The translations under genes and the position numbers were made by a program. 17,172 bases of DNA. Source: Clostridiales bacterium. GTDB taxonomy: Bacteria > Bacillota > Clostridia > Oscillospirales > JAAYOS01. Under the pieces are notes generated by a model. That model did no database searches. It was not told where the DNA came from and was given only the letters and a program-made list of their open reading frames with translations. Every line of letters begins with the position of its first letter. The first letter of the stretch is position 1. The DNA lies in NCBI GenBank assembly GCA_012521525.1, contig JAAYMG010000027.1, forward strand, positions 1 to 17,172. Reading direction: 5' to 3'. Shown here one piece after another: positions 1 to 9,504 of this stretch.

Positions 1-1127
1 GACATCTGGTATGCCGTTCCGACGATCGTGACGGAAAGGACTATGAGCAGCTGTGATGAAACGCGCAAAGTATCAGCGTCGAGGCTGCTGTATATACTGA
101 GGATCGGACCTTTGACAGAGAACAGAAATGCCCCGGTAATAATGCCTCCGCATAGAAATATCAGCTGCAGACGTTTTGTATAATGCCTGACAAGGTCATA
201 ATCACCTGAGCCTACAGTTTTGCCGATTATTACCGCTGAGGCGCCCGCAACACCGTAGACGCCGACCGACACGATCGAGAACACAGTGTTCGCAACGCTC
301 GTGGCGGCGATCGAAGCGGCGCCAAGGTGACCGATTATGGCTCCCTGGGTCGAAAGATTTATACCCCAGGTTATATCGCCTATGATGACCGGAAGGCCAT
401 ATCTGATGAAATCCTTGCGCAGCTGCCTGCTTGACATCAGGAAATCGGAGACCTTTATATTCAGCTTGCGGTCGAATCTATGGATATATATTATGAGTAC
501 TGTCATTTCGAGTATCCTCGAAATAAGTGTGGCAAGCGCGGCACCCTGTACACCGAGCGCGGGGGCTCCAAGGTTTCCGAATATAAAGACCCAGTTCAGG
601 AATACGTTTGCAATTAGGGCCAAAAGTGACAGGTACATGCCGATCCTGACGGTTTCAACGCACCTCAGGGAGGCAAGGAGTACATTCATCGTGGTGAATA
701 TCACATATGTAAAGCAGATTATGCGGATGTACTTCACACCTTCCGCCATAACGTCCGCATCACTGGTGAGCAGGGAAAGGACCTTTTCCGGGAAGAAGAA
801 AACCGCCCCCCAAAGCAGAAGCGACAGGCCGATGGCAAGTTTCAACGCAAATCCGGTAAGTATTTTGATGCTGCTGATGTCTTTTTTGCCCCAATATTGC
901 GATGCCAAAACGATAAGACCGGCGCTCAGTCCGGCGACCGTCATTTGAAGCATCGTCTGGATTATGTTGGCCACATAAACTCCGGAGAGGGCAAACTCCC
1001 CTAGTTTGCCCACCATTATGTTGTCCGCCAATCCGACGGAATAAGTGATTATATTCTGCAGTGCGAGAGGGAAAGCCAATACGAATAGCTGTTTTCCCAA
1101 TCCGGGACTTTTAGTTGCATCGGGCAT
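1..1127 (-). CDS. MATE-family multidrug/cation efflux transporter, C-terminus cut by window edge
   Basis: An inner-membrane exporter of the MATE (NorM/DinF-like) family; such proteins use an Na+ or H+ gradient to expel cationic drugs or metabolites. About 375 codons are present of a usual 440-460, so only the C-terminal part is missing, beyond base 1. The N-terminus begins MPDATKSPGLGKQLFVLAFP and runs into a first helix with QNIITYSVGLADNIMVGKLG, the typical MATE TM1/TM2 region. Later hydrophobic helices include VIFTTMNVLLASLRCVETVR and the central repeat start YGLPVIIGDITWGINLSTQG. I chose the ATG at 1127 because a GAAAGG ribosome site lies about 11 nt upstream; a nearby ATG at 1135 is in another frame. 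A sigma-A-type promoter lies directly upstream, so it is probably transcribed alone. The substrate cannot be told from sequence. Confidence 0.9.
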   Translation of the reverse strand, partial: MPDATKSPGLGKQLFVLAFPLALQNIITYSVGLADNIMVGKLGEFALSGVYVANIIQTMLQMTVAGLSAGLIVLASQYWGKKDISSIKILTGFALKLAIGLSLLLWGAVFFFPEKVLSLLTSDADVMAEGVKYIRIICFTYVIFTTMNVLLASLRCVETVRIGMYLSLLALIANVFLNWVFIFGNLGAPALGVQGAALATLISRILEMTVLIIYIHRFDRKLNIKVSDFLMSSRQLRKDFIRYGLPVIIGDITWGINLSTQGAIIGHLGAASIAATSVANTVFSIVSVGVYGVAGASAVIIGKTVGSGDYDLVRHYTKRLQLIFLCGGIITGAFLFSVKGPILSIYSSLDADTLRVSSQLLIVLSVTIVGTAYQM

Positions 1128-1164
1128 CTGATCATAACCTTTCTTTTTTTTATGCACAAAGTCA

Positions 1165-1193
1165 ATTATATTCCCATTTCTGGATTTTTACAA
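1165..1193 (-). promoter_or_regulatory. Sigma-A promoter of the MATE gene
   Basis: On the minus strand a -35 box TTGTAA (1188-1193) and a perfect -10 box TATAAT (1165-1170) are separated by 17 nt. Transcription would start near 1158, giving a leader of about 30 nt before the MATE start at 1127. Confidence 0.75.
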
Positions 1194-1254
1194 GAGACAC
1201 GGCACCGCTTTAGACCGGCCGCTCATATTTTGAGCATCTTCATCATTTTTTAGG

Positions 1255-1287
1255 CATTGCGACAGAACATTACAGACATTGCAACAG
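1255..1287. repeat. Direct repeat CATTGCRACAG, 22 bp apart
   Basis: CATTGCGACAG (1255-1265) and CATTGCAACAG (1277-1287) differ at one base and begin 22 bp apart, two helical turns. They lie between the divergent MATE and uvrB promoters, too far upstream of either to be a core element. They could be an activator or repressor site, or chance. The rest of the 335-bp gap, outside the promoters, shows no gene or hairpin I can support. Confidence 0.3.
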
Positions 1288-1389
1288 TACCTGTCAACGC
1301 TAACAGATATACAAGATCTGCATGGAGACAGGCACCAAACCCGCATCATGGCATTCCGGGCCGGATCAGGAACAGGGCGGATAAGGGGC

Positions 1390-1418
1390 TTGAAATAGAA
1401 CAGATGTTCATGTATAAT
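1390..1418 (+). promoter_or_regulatory. Sigma-A promoter of uvrBA
   Basis: A -35 box TTGAAA (1390-1395) and a perfect -10 box TATAAT (1413-1418) are separated by exactly 17 nt. The expected transcription start is near 1425, which leaves about 38 nt of leader to the ATG at 1463. It also makes the in-frame ATG at 1430 unlikely as the start, because only about 5 nt of leader would precede it. Confidence 0.85.
1398..1409. promoter_or_regulatory. LexA (DinR-type) SOS box in the uvrBA promoter
   Basis: GAACAGATGTTC is a perfect match to the Bacillota LexA operator core GAAC-N4-GTTC. It sits wholly inside the 17-nt spacer between the -35 and -10 boxes of the uvrBA promoter, where bound LexA would block RNA polymerase. 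uvrB is an SOS gene in Bacillus subtilis and in E. coli, so operator and gene agree. Confidence 0.88.
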
Positions 1419-1462
1419 GGGTAAACACGATGACCAGTGCATGCATGAAGGGAGGGAGAGCG

Positions 1463-3466
1463 ATGCCGGAGTTCAGGGTAGTAAGCGAATTTACTCCGTC
1501 CGGTGATCAGCCGCAGGCTATAGAAAAGCTGGCGCAGGGCGTTGAAATGGGGCTGCAGGAACAGACATTGCTTGGAGTTACAGGCTCGGGCAAGACCTAT
1601 ACGATGGCGAAGGTTATAGAAAGGCTGCAGCGGCCGACTCTTGTGCTCGCCCACAACAAGACACTGGCGGCCCAGCTCTGTGCCGAGTTCAAGGAGTTTT
1701 TCCCCGAAAACGCCGTAGAATACTTTGTCAGCTATTACGACTACTATCAGCCTGAAGCATATATCCCTCATACCGACACCTATATAGAAAAAGACATGTC
1801 AATCAACAATGAGATCGAACGGCTCCGCCACTCGGCGACCTCGGCTCTGTTCGAACGAAGGGACGTCATAATCGTATCTTCCGTATCCTGCATATATACG
1901 CTCGGTGATCCCGAGGATTACAGGAACCTTGTCGTTTCGCTCCGCGAAGGGATGCGGATAGACCGCGATGAGGTCCTGCGCCGCCTTGTTGATATACGCT
2001 ACCAGCGAAACGATATTGAGTTTGCCCGCAACACTTTCAGGGTCAGGGGAGACGTTGTTGAGATAATCCCTGCCCAGACAAACGAATACGCGGTGAGGGT
2101 AGAGTTCTTCGGAGACGAGATAGAGCGAATAAGCGAGGTCCATCCGATCACGGGTGAGATCCGCCGCCGCTATTCACATGTCGCCATCTATCCCGCGTCC
2201 CACTATGTCACGACTGACGCCAAGGTCGAAAAGGCCCTTGAGGAGATCCGTATGGAGATGGAAGAACGCGTCAGGTATTTTGAGCGTGAAGGGAAGCTGC
2301 TGGAGGCACAGAGGATCAGGCAGCGGACGCAATATGACCTGGAGATGCTCCGTGAGCTGGGTTATTGCCAGGGCATAGAAAACTATTCAAGGATATTGAC
2401 GGGTAGGGCGCCCGGGAGCACACCGTATACGCTGCTCGATTATTTCCCGAAGGACTACCTGCTCTTTGTGGACGAATCCCATGTGACTTTGCCGCAGGTT
2501 CGGGGCATGTATAACGGTGACAGGTCCCGCAAGCAGGCTCTTGTCGATTACGGATTCAGGCTCCCGTCGGCGCTGGACAACCGGCCGCTCAACTTCGAGG
2601 AATTCCTTTCAAAGATAAACCAGGTCATATATGTCAGCGCAACACCTGGCGAATTCGAGAGGTCAAGATCGGGCCAGATAGTGGAACAGGTCATCAGGCC
2701 GACCGGACTGGTGGACCCCGAGGTCGAAGTGCGTCCCGTGGAAGGGCAGATAGACGACCTGATCGGCGAGATAAATGCCCGGACAGAGAAAAACGAGCGT
2801 GTGCTCGTAACGACTCTGACCAAGAAGATGGCCGAAGACCTTACAAGTTACCTGAAAACTATCGGCATCAGAGTGCGGTACATGCACCATGACATAGATA
2901 CCATTGAACGTATGGAGATAGTGCGCGACCTTCGCATAGGCGAGTTCGACGTACTGGTCGGCATAAACCTTCTCAGAGAGGGCCTGGACCTTCCGGAGGT
3001 ATCCCTCGTGGCGATCCTCGATGCGGATAAGGAAGGTTTCCTGCGAAACGACACCTCGCTGATCCAGACGATCGGACGCGCGGCCAGGAACGCAGAGGGC
3101 AATGTCATTATGTACGCCGACCGGGTCACGGATTCGATGAGGCGTGCCATCGATGAGACGAACCGCCGCCGGATCATCCAGACAGAATACAACAAGAGGC
3201 ACGGCATCGTTCCGAAGACCGTCAGGAAGGATGTCCGTGAGATCATCGAGATCTCGAAGTCTGCCGATGGCGAGAGCCGTGCCGGCGGCAAGGGTGTTCG
3301 CCTGACCGAAAAGGAACGCAGGGAACTGATCGAGCAGCTTGAAAAGCAGATGCGTGAGGCTGCAAAGATGCTCGAATTCGAATACGCGGCGATGTTGCGC
3401 GACAGGATCATTGAACTGCGCGGAGAGACCGAAAACAAATCCGTGCGCCGGAAACGGGCGGAGTAA
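1463..3466 (+). CDS. uvrB: UvrABC excision nuclease subunit B
   Basis: UvrB is the cytoplasmic damage-verification helicase of nucleotide excision repair. UvrA loads it on DNA, it probes the strand with a beta-hairpin, and it recruits UvrC for incision. The protein has 667 residues, the usual length. Walker A GVTGSGKT is at residues 38-45, the beta-hairpin region with YYDYYQPEAYIP is near 91-102, and the helicase motif VDESH is near 340. The C-terminal UVR motif that contacts UvrC (EQLEKQMREAAKMLEFEYAA) is near 625-645. The start is ATG 1463, with AAGGGAGG 7 nt upstream; an in-frame ATG at 1430 would add 11 residues but has no ribosome site and lies almost on the transcription start. It is first in an operon with uvrA, which begins 21 nt after its stop, under an SOS-box promoter. 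Confidence 0.97.
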   Translation: MPEFRVVSEFTPSGDQPQAIEKLAQGVEMGLQEQTLLGVTGSGKTYTMAKVIERLQRPTLVLAHNKTLAAQLCAEFKEFFPENAVEYFVSYYDYYQPEAYIPHTDTYIEKDMSINNEIERLRHSATSALFERRDVIIVSSVSCIYTLGDPEDYRNLVVSLREGMRIDRDEVLRRLVDIRYQRNDIEFARNTFRVRGDVVEIIPAQTNEYAVRVEFFGDEIERISEVHPITGEIRRRYSHVAIYPASHYVTTDAKVEKALEEIRMEMEERVRYFEREGKLLEAQRIRQRTQYDLEMLRELGYCQGIENYSRILTGRAPGSTPYTLLDYFPKDYLLFVDESHVTLPQVRGMYNGDRSRKQALVDYGFRLPSALDNRPLNFEEFLSKINQVIYVSATPGEFERSRSGQIVEQVIRPTGLVDPEVEVRPVEGQIDDLIGEINARTEKNERVLVTTLTKKMAEDLTSYLKTIGIRVRYMHHDIDTIERMEIVRDLRIGEFDVLVGINLLREGLDLPEVSLVAILDADKEGFLRNDTSLIQTIGRAARNAEGNVIMYADRVTDSMRRAIDETNRRRIIQTEYNKRHGIVPKTVRKDVREIIEISKSADGESRAGGKGVRLTEKERRELIEQLEKQMREAAKMLEFEYAAMLRDRIIELRGETENKSVRRKRAE

Positions 3467-3487
3467 GCTTGGTGGGAGGAAGGAAGT

Positions 3488-6316
<2,829 letters not shown>

Positions 6317-6355
6317 AGGGATGCAAAGCTTTTGCCGTTCAGGGGAATAATACTA

Positions 6356-6384
6356 TTTACAAAACCGGAGCGGGCTTGTATAAT
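6356..6384 (+). promoter_or_regulatory. Sigma-A promoter of the rubredoxin gene
   Basis: A -35 box TTTACA (6356-6361) and a perfect -10 box TATAAT (6379-6384) are separated by 17 nt. The predicted start near 6391 gives a leader of about 140 nt before the rubredoxin ATG, so this gene can be expressed apart from uvrBA. Confidence 0.8.
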
Positions 6385-6402
6385 ATCCCCATAAAAGGTA
6401 CA

Positions 6403-6524
6403 TGCCGGAAAACGTTATTCCGGCCTAAGAAAGCGGATAAACTTTATATGCGCAGGACTCAATGATTTTGGCGACCGGCGGACCGCCTGATCCAGAAAAC
6501 CTAAAATATACCGCCGGAGAAAGG
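6403..6524 (+). other. Structured-looking 5' leader of rubredoxin mRNA
   Basis: The leader is unusually long for a 52-residue gene. It begins with a short hairpin, GCCGGAA pairing TTCCGGC across a 7-nt loop (about 6404-6424), and has no T-tract after it. Further down, CCGGCGG (6475-6481) is the exact reverse complement of CCGCCGG (6511-6517), which ends a few bases before the AAAGG ribosome site. I could not match it to a riboswitch class I know; it may be plain untranslated sequence. Confidence 0.35.
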
Positions 6525-6532
6525 GGCACGAC

Positions 6533-6691
6533 ATGAAAAAGTATGTATGTACGGTCTGCGGTTGGGAATATGACGAAGCCGCAGGGCTTCCCGACGAGGG
6601 AATCGAACCCGGAACGCTGTGGGAAGACGTCCCGGAAGATTTTGTATGCCCTCTGTGCGGCGCAGGCAAGGACGAATTTGAAGAAGCATAA
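6533..6691 (+). CDS. Rubredoxin
   Basis: A 52-residue one-iron electron carrier of the cytoplasm. In anaerobes rubredoxin passes electrons to oxygen- and peroxide-detoxifying enzymes such as rubrerythrin, superoxide reductase and flavodiiron proteins. The four iron ligands are visible as CTVCGWEY (Cys6, Cys9) and CPLCG (Cys39, Cys42), with the family pattern LPDEGIEPGTLWEDVPEDF between them. Length and spacing are typical of a complete rubredoxin, not a domain of a larger protein. The ATG at 6533 has GAGAAAGGGG just upstream. None of the usual partner genes is adjacent. A strong promoter lies upstream and a hairpin follows at 6741-6764. Confidence 0.95.
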   Translation: MKKYVCTVCGWEYDEAAGLPDEGIEPGTLWEDVPEDFVCPLCGAGKDEFEEA

Positions 6692-6738
6692 CGGCGCAGG
6701 ACGCAGAAATCGTACAGTTGTCATTTCGTAAGAAGCGA

Positions 6739-6766
6739 TGAGAGCTGCTCGCAAGGGCAGCTCTTA
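6739..6766 (+). terminator. Hairpin after rubredoxin, weak terminator or attenuator
   Basis: AGAGCTGC (6741-6748) pairs with GCAGCTCT (6757-6764) across an 8-nt loop, extendable by a G-U and a T-A pair. Only TTAAA follows, so the T-tract is poor. It may only partly stop transcription and allow read-through into the next gene, for which I see no promoter. Confidence 0.45.
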
Positions 6767-6788
6767 AACATAACACCGGGGGTGCAGC

Positions 6789-7157
6789 TTGAAGTATTAT
6801 ACGGAAGGGCTTATGAATAAAAGGCCGCCCTTCAGCCTCAAGATAGGCAGGAAGGTAATGCATTACATCGCGCGGCATGTCTATAAGGACATTACGATAA
6901 TGTGGATGGAGGAAAGGTATGCGGGAAAGATGTACGCTTTTCCGTGCCTGATCCTGGAGAAAGACAGGCTTTACCACTTTGCAAACAAAAGAGTTTTCGC
7001 GGACCACAAAGACAGGAACGAGGAGCTTGTCAGGCGCTGGAAAGAGATAGTGACGCCCGAAAACATCCACACAGAATTCAAAGTCGAGGAGCTTGAGGAG
7101 TTCGAGTTCAGCGACAGATATCGAAAGCTGAGGGACAGATATAAACACGACGGTTAA
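6789..7157 (+). CDS. Hypothetical protein, 122 residues, family not recognised
   Basis: I do not recognise this protein. It is soluble, rich in charged and aromatic residues, with no signal peptide, membrane helix or obvious metal motif. The N-terminal half is basic (residues 1-55, including KIGRKVMHYIARHVYKDITI) and looks alpha/beta; the C-terminal part is an acidic then basic helical stretch (EELEEFEFSDRYRKLRDRYK). The start is uncertain. TTG at 6789 has GGGGGTG ending 4 nt upstream at good spacing from its GGAGG-like core; an ATG at 6813 has GGAAGGG but only 3 nt away. It follows rubredoxin by about 100 nt and may be read through from it. A strong terminator closes the unit at 7329-7365. 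Codon use and a clean reading frame support a real gene. Confidence 0.7.
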   Translation: MKYYTEGLMNKRPPFSLKIGRKVMHYIARHVYKDITIMWMEERYAGKMYAFPCLILEKDRLYHFANKRVFADHKDRNEELVRRWKEIVTPENIHTEFKVEELEEFEFSDRYRKLRDRYKHDG

Positions 7158-7328
7158 AACAGAGCGGTCCCGGTACTTTATAAAATGTTTATAACGCGTT
7201 CACAGTTTGGTAACAAAGGGATGTTAACATAAAAATGAAAGTAGTTTAGACGGACCGTATGTCATCTTCTCAAACACTTCCCGAATAATATGGACCCCCT
7301 AACAAGTACAGGTTTTATCGAGTGCCTG

Positions 7329-7365
7329 CAAAAAATCGCTCCACTACATGTGAAGCGATTTTTTG
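7329..7365. terminator. Strong bidirectional rho-independent terminator
   Basis: CAAAAAATCGCT (7329-7340) pairs perfectly with AGCGATTTTTTG (7354-7365), 12 bp, with extra CAC/GTG pairing in the loop. It ends in a T-run on either strand, so it can stop both the plus-strand gene ending at 7157 and the minus-strand gene ending at 7395. The stretch 7158-7328 shows nothing else I can support. Confidence 0.85.
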
Positions 7366-7394
7366 TTGCAGTATATACATAGTTGGATCAGGAA

Positions 7395-8501
7395 CTAATG
7401 CTGATCATCATCTGAATCGTTTCCGTTATTATCATCCGGAGCCTTTTCATTTTCATTGATCCCATCTGTCCCGGCATTTGCATCGGTTTCTGTCCTGACA
7501 TCTGCGCCTGAACCGGTATCAGCTCCCAGGCTCTGATAATAACCAGTATAGGTCGCATAAAATGGGGTTTGCAAATATCCTTCCATTTCTATGCGAAGCG
7601 ACACATAGTGCAGACTCAATGCTATATGCAGCAGGGGGTTCAGAAGCAGAGGGACAACGACCTGGCCCAATATCCTTTCCACAATGCCGTCTACATTGAA
7701 AATATTCAGCACGATCCCGAACAGGAGCGTAACGGCAAGGGTGCACAGGGATGTCACCAGGGATACGAGCAAGTTTATGCCTACAGTCCTCCAGAAGCGG
7801 GAGAAACACAGTCTGAGCGCCCTGAAAAACGGCCTGAAGCCCGTCATGTCTTCGCGGACTACGATCGCAAAGGTAACTGTCATCACGGACGACCAGAATA
7901 TTATGACTATTATCAAGAACACAGCGGCCGCGAAGAGGAGCAGCAACCCCGTAAACACGCTCAGACCGACCATGATCAGGGTCATCAATAAGGCAACAGA
8001 GCTGAAAACGGTGACCAGTGCGATGATGAAGGCGATAAAGATCAGAAAGGTGCAGATATTCGTTATAAAGAGCGATTTGTAATGCGAAGCGACACGTTTG
8101 AACCGCTCTTTCGGCGTGAGACTTTCTCCAAGGAAGTACCCGACGGTTATGTCCGCAATGCCGCCATAAACCAACGGCGATATAAACAGTGAGGCGACGA
8201 ACGTCAGCAAGCCCAGCTGCACTGGAGTCACAGCCCTTGCCCTCAGCTGATCGATCCCCCGGACCATGTCGTACAGCGAGGAGAAGTCCTGGTTTCTTAA
8301 ACGTCCGATCAGTTCGGTGAGATCCAGATCGATGGAAACGCGATATATCTCATTTGATATAAAACTCGCCAGAGTGAGGATGCCGGAAAACAGCAGCGTA
8401 AATATGGCAAAGTATTTGAAATTCTTCAGATAGGTCGAAACTGACCTGGAAAAAACCTTGCCTGAACTCATCGGCTCGACCGGGAAAGGCCGTTGATCCA
8501 A
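7395..8501 (-). CDS. Polytopic membrane protein, uncharacterised, with acidic C-terminal tail
   Basis: A 368-residue integral membrane protein of unknown function. About six to seven hydrophobic helices are seen, near residues 30-49, 97-117, 144-166, 168-192, 194-215, 240-262 and 278-300. The pattern of long helices with a short cytoplasmic N-terminus (PMSSGKVFSRSVSTYLKNFK) resembles the poorly defined clostridial membrane proteins that resemble the membrane part of glycerophosphodiester phosphodiesterase or YciC/DUF975, but I see no decisive motif. The last 45 residues are hydrophilic and rich in Asp, Asn, Glu and Gly. I chose TTG 8501 because GGAGG lies 8 nt upstream. A longer reading from GTG 8525 would put that ribosome site inside the gene. 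It has its own promoter and shares the divergent region 8502-8673 with the rhomboid-like gene. Confidence 0.8.
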   Translation of the reverse strand: MDQRPFPVEPMSSGKVFSRSVSTYLKNFKYFAIFTLLFSGILTLASFISNEIYRVSIDLDLTELIGRLRNQDFSSLYDMVRGIDQLRARAVTPVQLGLLTFVASLFISPLVYGGIADITVGYFLGESLTPKERFKRVASHYKSLFITNICTFLIFIAFIIALVTVFSSVALLMTLIMVGLSVFTGLLLLFAAAVFLIIVIIFWSSVMTVTFAIVVREDMTGFRPFFRALRLCFSRFWRTVGINLLVSLVTSLCTLAVTLLFGIVLNIFNVDGIVERILGQVVVPLLLNPLLHIALSLHYVSLRIEMEGYLQTPFYATYTGYYQSLGADTGSGADVRTETDANAGTDGINENEKAPDDNNGNDSDDDQH

Positions 8502-8555
8502 AATGATAACCTCCATTCGGGGCACGCGGGTGCCTAAATATCATGGGATGCAATG

Positions 8556-8584
8556 ATTTTACCATATATTGCAGGGGACTTCAA
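8556..8584 (-). promoter_or_regulatory. Sigma-A promoter of the 7395-8501 membrane gene
   Basis: On the minus strand TTGAAG (8579-8584) and TAAAAT (8556-8561) are separated by 17 nt. The leader would be about 48 nt to the TTG start. Confidence 0.65.
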
Positions 8585-8600
8585 TTATATATGAAAATTC

Positions 8601-8629
8601 TGGACAAAGGTGTTAAAAACGGGTAGAAT
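8601..8629 (+). promoter_or_regulatory. Sigma-A promoter of the rhomboid-like gene
   Basis: TGGACA (8601-8606) and TAGAAT (8624-8629) are separated by 17 nt, about 45 nt upstream of the TTG start at 8674. It is back to back with the minus-strand promoter, with only about 16 bp between their -35 boxes. Confidence 0.65.
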
Positions 8630-8673
8630 AAATAAAACGCAGCATTATCAGATCTTCGAAAGGGGATAGGGGA

Positions 8674-9477
8674 TTGAACCGGTTTGAGCGTTTTCTGAAC
8701 AGGAACAACCACAAAGGTATCAAAAACCTTATGCTATATATAGTCATAGGCAATGCCATAGTTTTTTTGCTGTCCATGACCGACAGGGGCTATACAATAG
8801 TGAATTATTTCACATTTGTCCCGAGTTTGATCATGCAGGGGCAGATATGGCGGCTGATAACGTTCGTATTCATACCGATGCCGTCGAACCTTTTTACGCT
8901 GTTGCTTACATTGTACTTCTACTACATGGTCGGCTCAGTGCTTGAGCGGGAGTGGGGGATCCTGAAGTTCAATGTATATTATTTTACCGGGATCGCCCTT
9001 ACAATAATCTATTCACTTATATCCAACACATATGCCAGCGCTCACTATATCAATCTGTCTCTTTTCTTCGCTTTTGCCACACTTTTTCCAGACTTTCAGA
9101 TATTGCTGTTTTTCATCATTCCGATCAAGATCAAATATCTTGCTTACATCGATGCCGCCTTCTTCCTTTTTGGCATCTTATTGAACAGGTTCCCGGCAAA
9201 TTTGCTGCCGCTGATAGCGATCGCGAATTACTTCATCTATTTCTATCAGGACTTCATATATTTCTTCAGGAGACAGCGTGTCACAGCCAGGAACACCGTT
9301 TCGTTCAAGAACAAAGTCCGCAGCATAAAAAAAGAAAGGGGATATCTGCACCGCTGCACGACCTGCGGAAAAACGGATACAGATCATCCCGATATGGAGT
9401 TTCGCTATTGCTCACTGTGCAGGGGATATGCATGCTATTGCGAAGAACACATTATGGACCACACACATATTCCCTGA
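8674..9477 (+). CDS. Rhomboid-fold membrane protein, probably an inactive protease, with C-terminal zinc-ribbon-like domain
   Basis: A 267-residue polytopic membrane protein. Residues 18-35 form a first helix. QIWRLITFVFIP (57-68) is the loop motif with conserved Trp-Arg typical of rhomboids, followed by LFTLLLTLYFYYMVGSVLER (73-92) and the block FFAFATLFPDFQILLFFIIP (131-150), which is rhomboid-like. The catalytic GxSG is not there: the stretch before FFAF reads HYINLSL. The later helix (IAIANYFIYFYQDF, 182-194) has no catalytic His. I infer a pseudoprotease. The soluble tail holds Cys228, Cys231, Cys246, Cys249, Cys254, Cys256, His259, His263 and His265, enough for one or two zinc sites. 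The start is TTG 8674, preceded by the purine-rich GAAAGGGG. No partner gene is adjacent; the next gene is convergent. Confidence 0.8.
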   Translation: MNRFERFLNRNNHKGIKNLMLYIVIGNAIVFLLSMTDRGYTIVNYFTFVPSLIMQGQIWRLITFVFIPMPSNLFTLLLTLYFYYMVGSVLEREWGILKFNVYYFTGIALTIIYSLISNTYASAHYINLSLFFAFATLFPDFQILLFFIIPIKIKYLAYIDAAFFLFGILLNRFPANLLPLIAIANYFIYFYQDFIYFFRRQRVTARNTVSFKNKVRSIKKERGYLHRCTTCGKTDTDHPDMEFRYCSLCRGYACYCEEHIMDHTHIP

Positions 9478-9504
9478 CAGTCCGGGTCGATGATGTAAAA
9501 TTAA

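Noticed and set aside
337..948. A 203-codon plus-strand frame
   Set aside because: It is antisense to the MATE gene, which has the expected helices, ribosome site and promoter on the minus strand.
6391..6532. Known riboswitch in the rubredoxin leader (c-di-GMP GEMM, fluoride, ZTP, SAM)
   Set aside because: I compared the remembered core sequences and none is present; only generic pairing is supported.
9478..9504. Terminator between the rhomboid-like gene and GH31
   Set aside because: The 27-nt gap has no convincing stem or T-run on either strand.
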